Shown piece after piece: positions 61,918 through 64,000 of a stretch of DNA of 64,000 bases. This DNA comes from Clostridiales bacterium CHKCI001 (GTDB lineage Bacteria > Bacillota > Clostridia > Lachnospirales > Lachnospiraceae). Each line of letters opens with the position of its first letter. Position 1 is the stretch's first letter. Under the pieces are notes generated by a model. The model was given only the letters and a program-made list of their open reading frames with translations, searched no databases and was not told where the DNA came from. A program made the translations under genes and the position numbers. The DNA lies in contig FCNS01000036.1 of the NCBI GenBank assembly GCA_900045905.1, positions 124,001 through 188,000 on the forward strand, written 5' to 3'.

Positions 61918-61990
61918 CTTATTCTACAAATAGTTTTTTTCGAGTGCCAGCAATGACACTCTGTTCGTCATGCAGTTTTCAAGGTTCATC

Positions 61991-62014
61991 GAACCATTTC
62001 CTGGTTCTTTTTGT
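61991..62014 (+). terminator. Terminator after IS110
   Basis: GAACCA (61991-61996) and TGGTTC (62002-62007) form a short hairpin followed by TTTTTG. It lies between the IS and the integrase and could stop transcription from either. Confidence 0.7.
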
Positions 62015-62133
62015 ATCTGAAATGCCTTTTAGCAGTTCATTCAAAAAATTTTAATTTAGATCTTGACTTTTAATAGTTAGTCTTTCTCTGAGTGAAATCC
62101 GAAAGCTAATTGTCGGATACTTATGAACTCCGC

Positions 62134-63195
62134 TCATTCCTCGTCCTCCCTGTTATTTTCAATTTCCAGTCTGTCCGCAAGCTCTCCCTGTTTGTTGGGA
62201 TATAAATGCGAATAGGTGTTTAACGTGGTTTCGATTTTCTCATGCCCCAGCCGATCCGCAATCGCCAATGGAGTAAAGCCCATTTCCACAAGTAGTGAAG
62301 CGTGAGAATGCCGTAAGTCATGCAGTCTTATTCTCTTTACACTGGAAGCCTTAATCCCTCTAATAATTTCATGTTCCATATAAGACTTTGTAAATCGGAA
62401 CATTCTCTCATCCGCCATAATCCCGTATAAATGAGACATATATTCTCTTAATTCTTCCGCAAGAAATAGCGGTATCGTCACGATACGTTTGCTTTTTGGT
62501 GTCTTTGGCGGTGTGATAATATCCCTGCCGTCCAGACGCTGATAAGATTTATTGATTGAAATTGTGCGTTTTTCCAAATCAATATCGTTATAGGTTAGTG
62601 CAAGCAATTCTCCAATCCTCATGCCTGTCCAGTAAAGAAGTAGGAAAGCCATCCTTGCCTCTGTTTTATTTTCTATATTTATAAGAAATTGTTTAAACTC
62701 CTGTTTCGTCCAGAACTGTCTTTCTCCGGCGTGGCTTTTCCCTATGCTTCCAGCCTTTCTGCATGGATTATCCCGCAGATCGTAATATTTTATTATACAG
62801 TTAAAAATAGCAGATAACTGATTGTTTACGGTTTTCAGATAGGTCTGCGAATATCCTTTTTTCATAAGAGCATTCTGCCATGCTCGTACATCCGAAGCCT
62901 TGATTTCATTCATCTTCTTATTTTTGAAGTAAGGAATAATTTTCAGATCAATGATAAACTTCTTTGTCCTCATGGTATTTTCACACAGCTGGTGTTCCAT
63001 ATCTTCGTAATAAATCTGAACAAAGTTTTCAAAATTGATGTCCAGATTGCGCTGCTGTTGAAGGAAATCTCGCTCCCACTGTTCTGCTTCTGCTTTTGTC
63101 CTAAAGCCTCTCTTATTTTTCTTGTGGCTCACTCCCTGCCAGTCTTTGTAATAAAACTGACTGCGCCACATCTTCCCGTCTCTTGTTGCCGGCAT
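62134..63195 (-). CDS. Tyrosine-type site-specific integrase
   Basis: Protein of 353 residues: N-terminal Arm DNA-binding domain (G-K-M-W-R-S-Q-F-Y-Y-K-D-W), SAM-like core-binding domain, and catalytic domain with R in T-G-M-R-I-G-E-L, H-D-L-R-H-S-H (His and Arg), L-G-H-E and the nucleophile in L-N-T-Y-S-H. It drives insertion and excision of the integrative element that begins here and extends right. GGAGG precedes the ATG. Xis lies directly upstream. Confidence 0.95.
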   Translation of the reverse strand: MPATRDGKMWRSQFYYKDWQGVSHKKNKRGFRTKAEAEQWERDFLQQQRNLDINFENFVQIYYEDMEHQLCENTMRTKKFIIDLKIIPYFKNKKMNEIKASDVRAWQNALMKKGYSQTYLKTVNNQLSAIFNCIIKYYDLRDNPCRKAGSIGKSHAGERQFWTKQEFKQFLINIENKTEARMAFLLLYWTGMRIGELLALTYNDIDLEKRTISINKSYQRLDGRDIITPPKTPKSKRIVTIPLFLAEELREYMSHLYGIMADERMFRFTKSYMEHEIIRGIKASSVKRIRLHDLRHSHASLLVEMGFTPLAIADRLGHEKIETTLNTYSHLYPNKQGELADRLEIENNREDEE

Positions 63196-63209
63196 AAAAG
63201 CCCTCCTCT

Positions 63210-63404
63210 CTACATTGTTACAGTCAAGCCGTAAAACTTTTCTTCAAAATACTTTGTTGGAACTTTGCCGCAGATTGTCCAGTATCCTTTTTCTTTCAGT
63301 TCTTCATTCAAGCCCCGGATAATCTTATAGGCATAACCTGTTAAGACGCCAAGCATCTCCGCTGCTTCTTCTGCTGTTACATACATTTTTCTTGTTTTCT
63401 CCAT
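63210..63404 (-). CDS. Excisionase-like HTH protein
   Basis: Protein of 64 residues with Y-V-T-A-E-E-A-A-E-M-L-G-V-L-T-G-Y-A-Y-K-I-I-R and the C-terminal Y-F-E-E-K-F-Y-G-L. This is the usual small helix-turn-helix partner of integrases on Firmicutes conjugative elements. AAGGAGG precedes the ATG. It is co-transcribed with the integrase 14 bp later. Confidence 0.8.
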   Translation of the reverse strand: MEKTRKMYVTAEEAAEMLGVLTGYAYKIIRGLNEELKEKGYWTICGKVPTKYFEEKFYGLTVTM

Positions 63405-63428
63405 TCAGTGTCCTCCTTATTTTTTATT

Positions 63429-63444
63429 AGGCACATTTGTGCCT
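63429..63444. promoter_or_regulatory. Repressor operator O1
   Basis: AGGCAC-ATTT-GTGCCT is a perfect 16-bp palindrome located downstream of the xis/int transcript start. Confidence 0.7.
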
Positions 63445-63457
63445 TATTTGTATTCTC

Positions 63458-63486
63458 ATTATATAGGCTCTTTTGTGCCTTGTCAA
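63458..63486 (-). promoter_or_regulatory. xis-int promoter with operator O2 in its spacer
   Basis: TTGACA (63486-63481) and TATAAT (63463-63458) match the consensus fully with a 17-base spacer. The spacer contains the near-palindrome AGGCTC-TTTT-GTGCCT (63465-63480), the second copy of the operator 36 bp away. Occupancy would block polymerase fully. Confidence 0.85.
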
Positions 63487-63579
63487 TATAGTTTCTAAAT
63501 TTTTCTTCCCTATTTCGCTTGAATATGATAGAATACAAATGTCCCTATTATTTATATTCACTCTGAAAGGAGTCGCCTT

Positions 63580-64000
63580 ATGACATTAGGAGAAAAGATT
63601 AAAACATTCCGAAATATCCGAGGAATTTCACAGAATATGTTAGGACAACTGGCAGGCATAGACGGAACCACAATCCGAAAATATGAACTGGGCAGCCGTA
63701 ATCCCAAGCCTGACCAGCTTTTAAAAATTGCAAACGCTTTAGGCGTAAGTATCAATGTTTTTACGGATTTTGATATAGAAACTGCTTCTGATGTGCTTAC
63801 CTTGCTTTTTAAAATGGACGATCAGATAGATATGGAGATTGACGGAGATAAAGATGAGGATGGAAATCTCATTCCAGAAACAATCTATATCCGTTTTAAG
63901 CACCCAGCAATCAATGACCGATTGGCTAAATTTGCTAAAACAAAGAAATGGCAGGAAAATCTGCTTGCCTCCAAAGACGCATTTCCAAGCGAAGAAGCGT
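63580..64000 (+). CDS. XRE-family repressor of the integrative element (3' end outside window)
   Basis: The N-terminal helix-turn-helix runs T-L-G-E-K-I-K-T-F-R-N-I-R-G-I-S-Q-N-M-L-G-Q-L-A-G then T-T-I-R-K-Y-E-L-G-S-R-N-P-K-P. At least 140 residues are present and the gene continues past the end. AAAGGAG precedes the ATG. It is divergent from xis-int with two operator copies between, so it is the likely switch protein of the element. Confidence 0.88.
   Translation, partial: MTLGEKIKTFRNIRGISQNMLGQLAGIDGTTIRKYELGSRNPKPDQLLKIANALGVSINVFTDFDIETASDVLTLLFKMDDQIDMEIDGDKDEDGNLIPETIYIRFKHPAINDRLAKFAKTKKWQENLLASKDAFPSEEA

Larger units (their letters stand above)
60390..61960 (+). mobile_element. IS110-family insertion sequence
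   Basis: A single transposase gene preceded by a long structured non-coding end, the layout of IS110 group members. Boundaries are estimates: the left end lies somewhere after the broken IS and the right end after the stop at 61917 and before the integrase. No long inverted repeats were found, as expected for IS110. Confidence 0.65.

Noticed and set aside
63558-63755. Minus frame of 65 codons
   Set aside because: It is antisense to the XRE repressor gene, whose start and helix-turn-helix are clear.

Overview
The window is AT-rich DNA from a Gram-positive anaerobe of the Clostridia, most likely a gut Lachnospiraceae. The reasons are the strong AGGAGG ribosome binding sites on nearly every gene, a CIRCE-controlled small heat-shock gene, clostridial ChW repeats, typical Lachnospiraceae families (DUF3737, DUF6061, DUF2975 with a YozG-like regulator, DUF2992/YjdF with its riboswitch), and lantibiotic-immunity type ABC/two-component loci. 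The genus cannot be fixed from sequence alone. I saw no rRNA, tRNA or CRISPR array.

Layout. 0-10 kb: the 3' end of a ChW-repeat surface protein, hsp20 behind CIRCE, a run of small enzymes (P-loop kinase, APH-like kinase, PfkB sugar kinase, MTA/SAH nucleosidase, DUF3737 beta-helix), a folded 100-bp inverted-repeat element, and a LysR/SDR pair that shares a 28-bp motif with a broken lipoprotein gene. 10-17 kb: an ECF sigma/anti-sigma pair, then a two-component system followed by an ABC exporter; the same dyad lies before both units, so they look like one regulon. The second permease of this exporter carries a nonsense codon. 17-24 kb: flavin reductase, an HTH-aminotransferase fusion with its own repeated operator, AraC/MATE, and a PiT phosphate operon behind a PhoP-type direct repeat. 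24-34 kb: many small single-gene units (GNATs, cupin, two TipAS-type MerR regulators with 19-bp-spacer promoters, TetR, methyltransferase). 33-37 kb: debris of a conjugative/mobilizable element (truncated relaxase, truncated integrase). 37-44 kb: small regulators, two orphan small proteins, the yjdF riboswitch and gene, MGMT, GNAT_C-type acyltransferase. 44-48 kb: a lone HhH/PD-(D/E)XK-like nuclease and a TetR-controlled operon of a 44-residue membrane peptide plus two alpha/beta hydrolases. 48-54 kb: a lantibiotic-immunity-type ABC operon divergent from its two-component system, with four 11-bp-phased direct repeats between them. 54-59 kb: a defence island made of an ApeA-like HEPN protein, Vsr, a type II endonuclease, a cytosine-5 methyltransferase and a controller. 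59-64 kb: a broken IS, an intact IS110 element with a candidate bridge RNA, and the integrase/excisionase/repressor end of an integrative element that continues past the window.

At least six genes carry in-frame stops (TAG, TGA and TAA all occur) and two are frameshifted, so this is an actively decaying accessory region. The clearest regulatory logic is self-contained: almost every regulator sits beside its target with a recognisable operator in the shared promoter. The best candidates for new biology are the 44.7-kb nuclease, the HEPN-Vsr-RM island, the folded element at 6.3-6.4 kb, and the hydrolase operon with its membrane microprotein.
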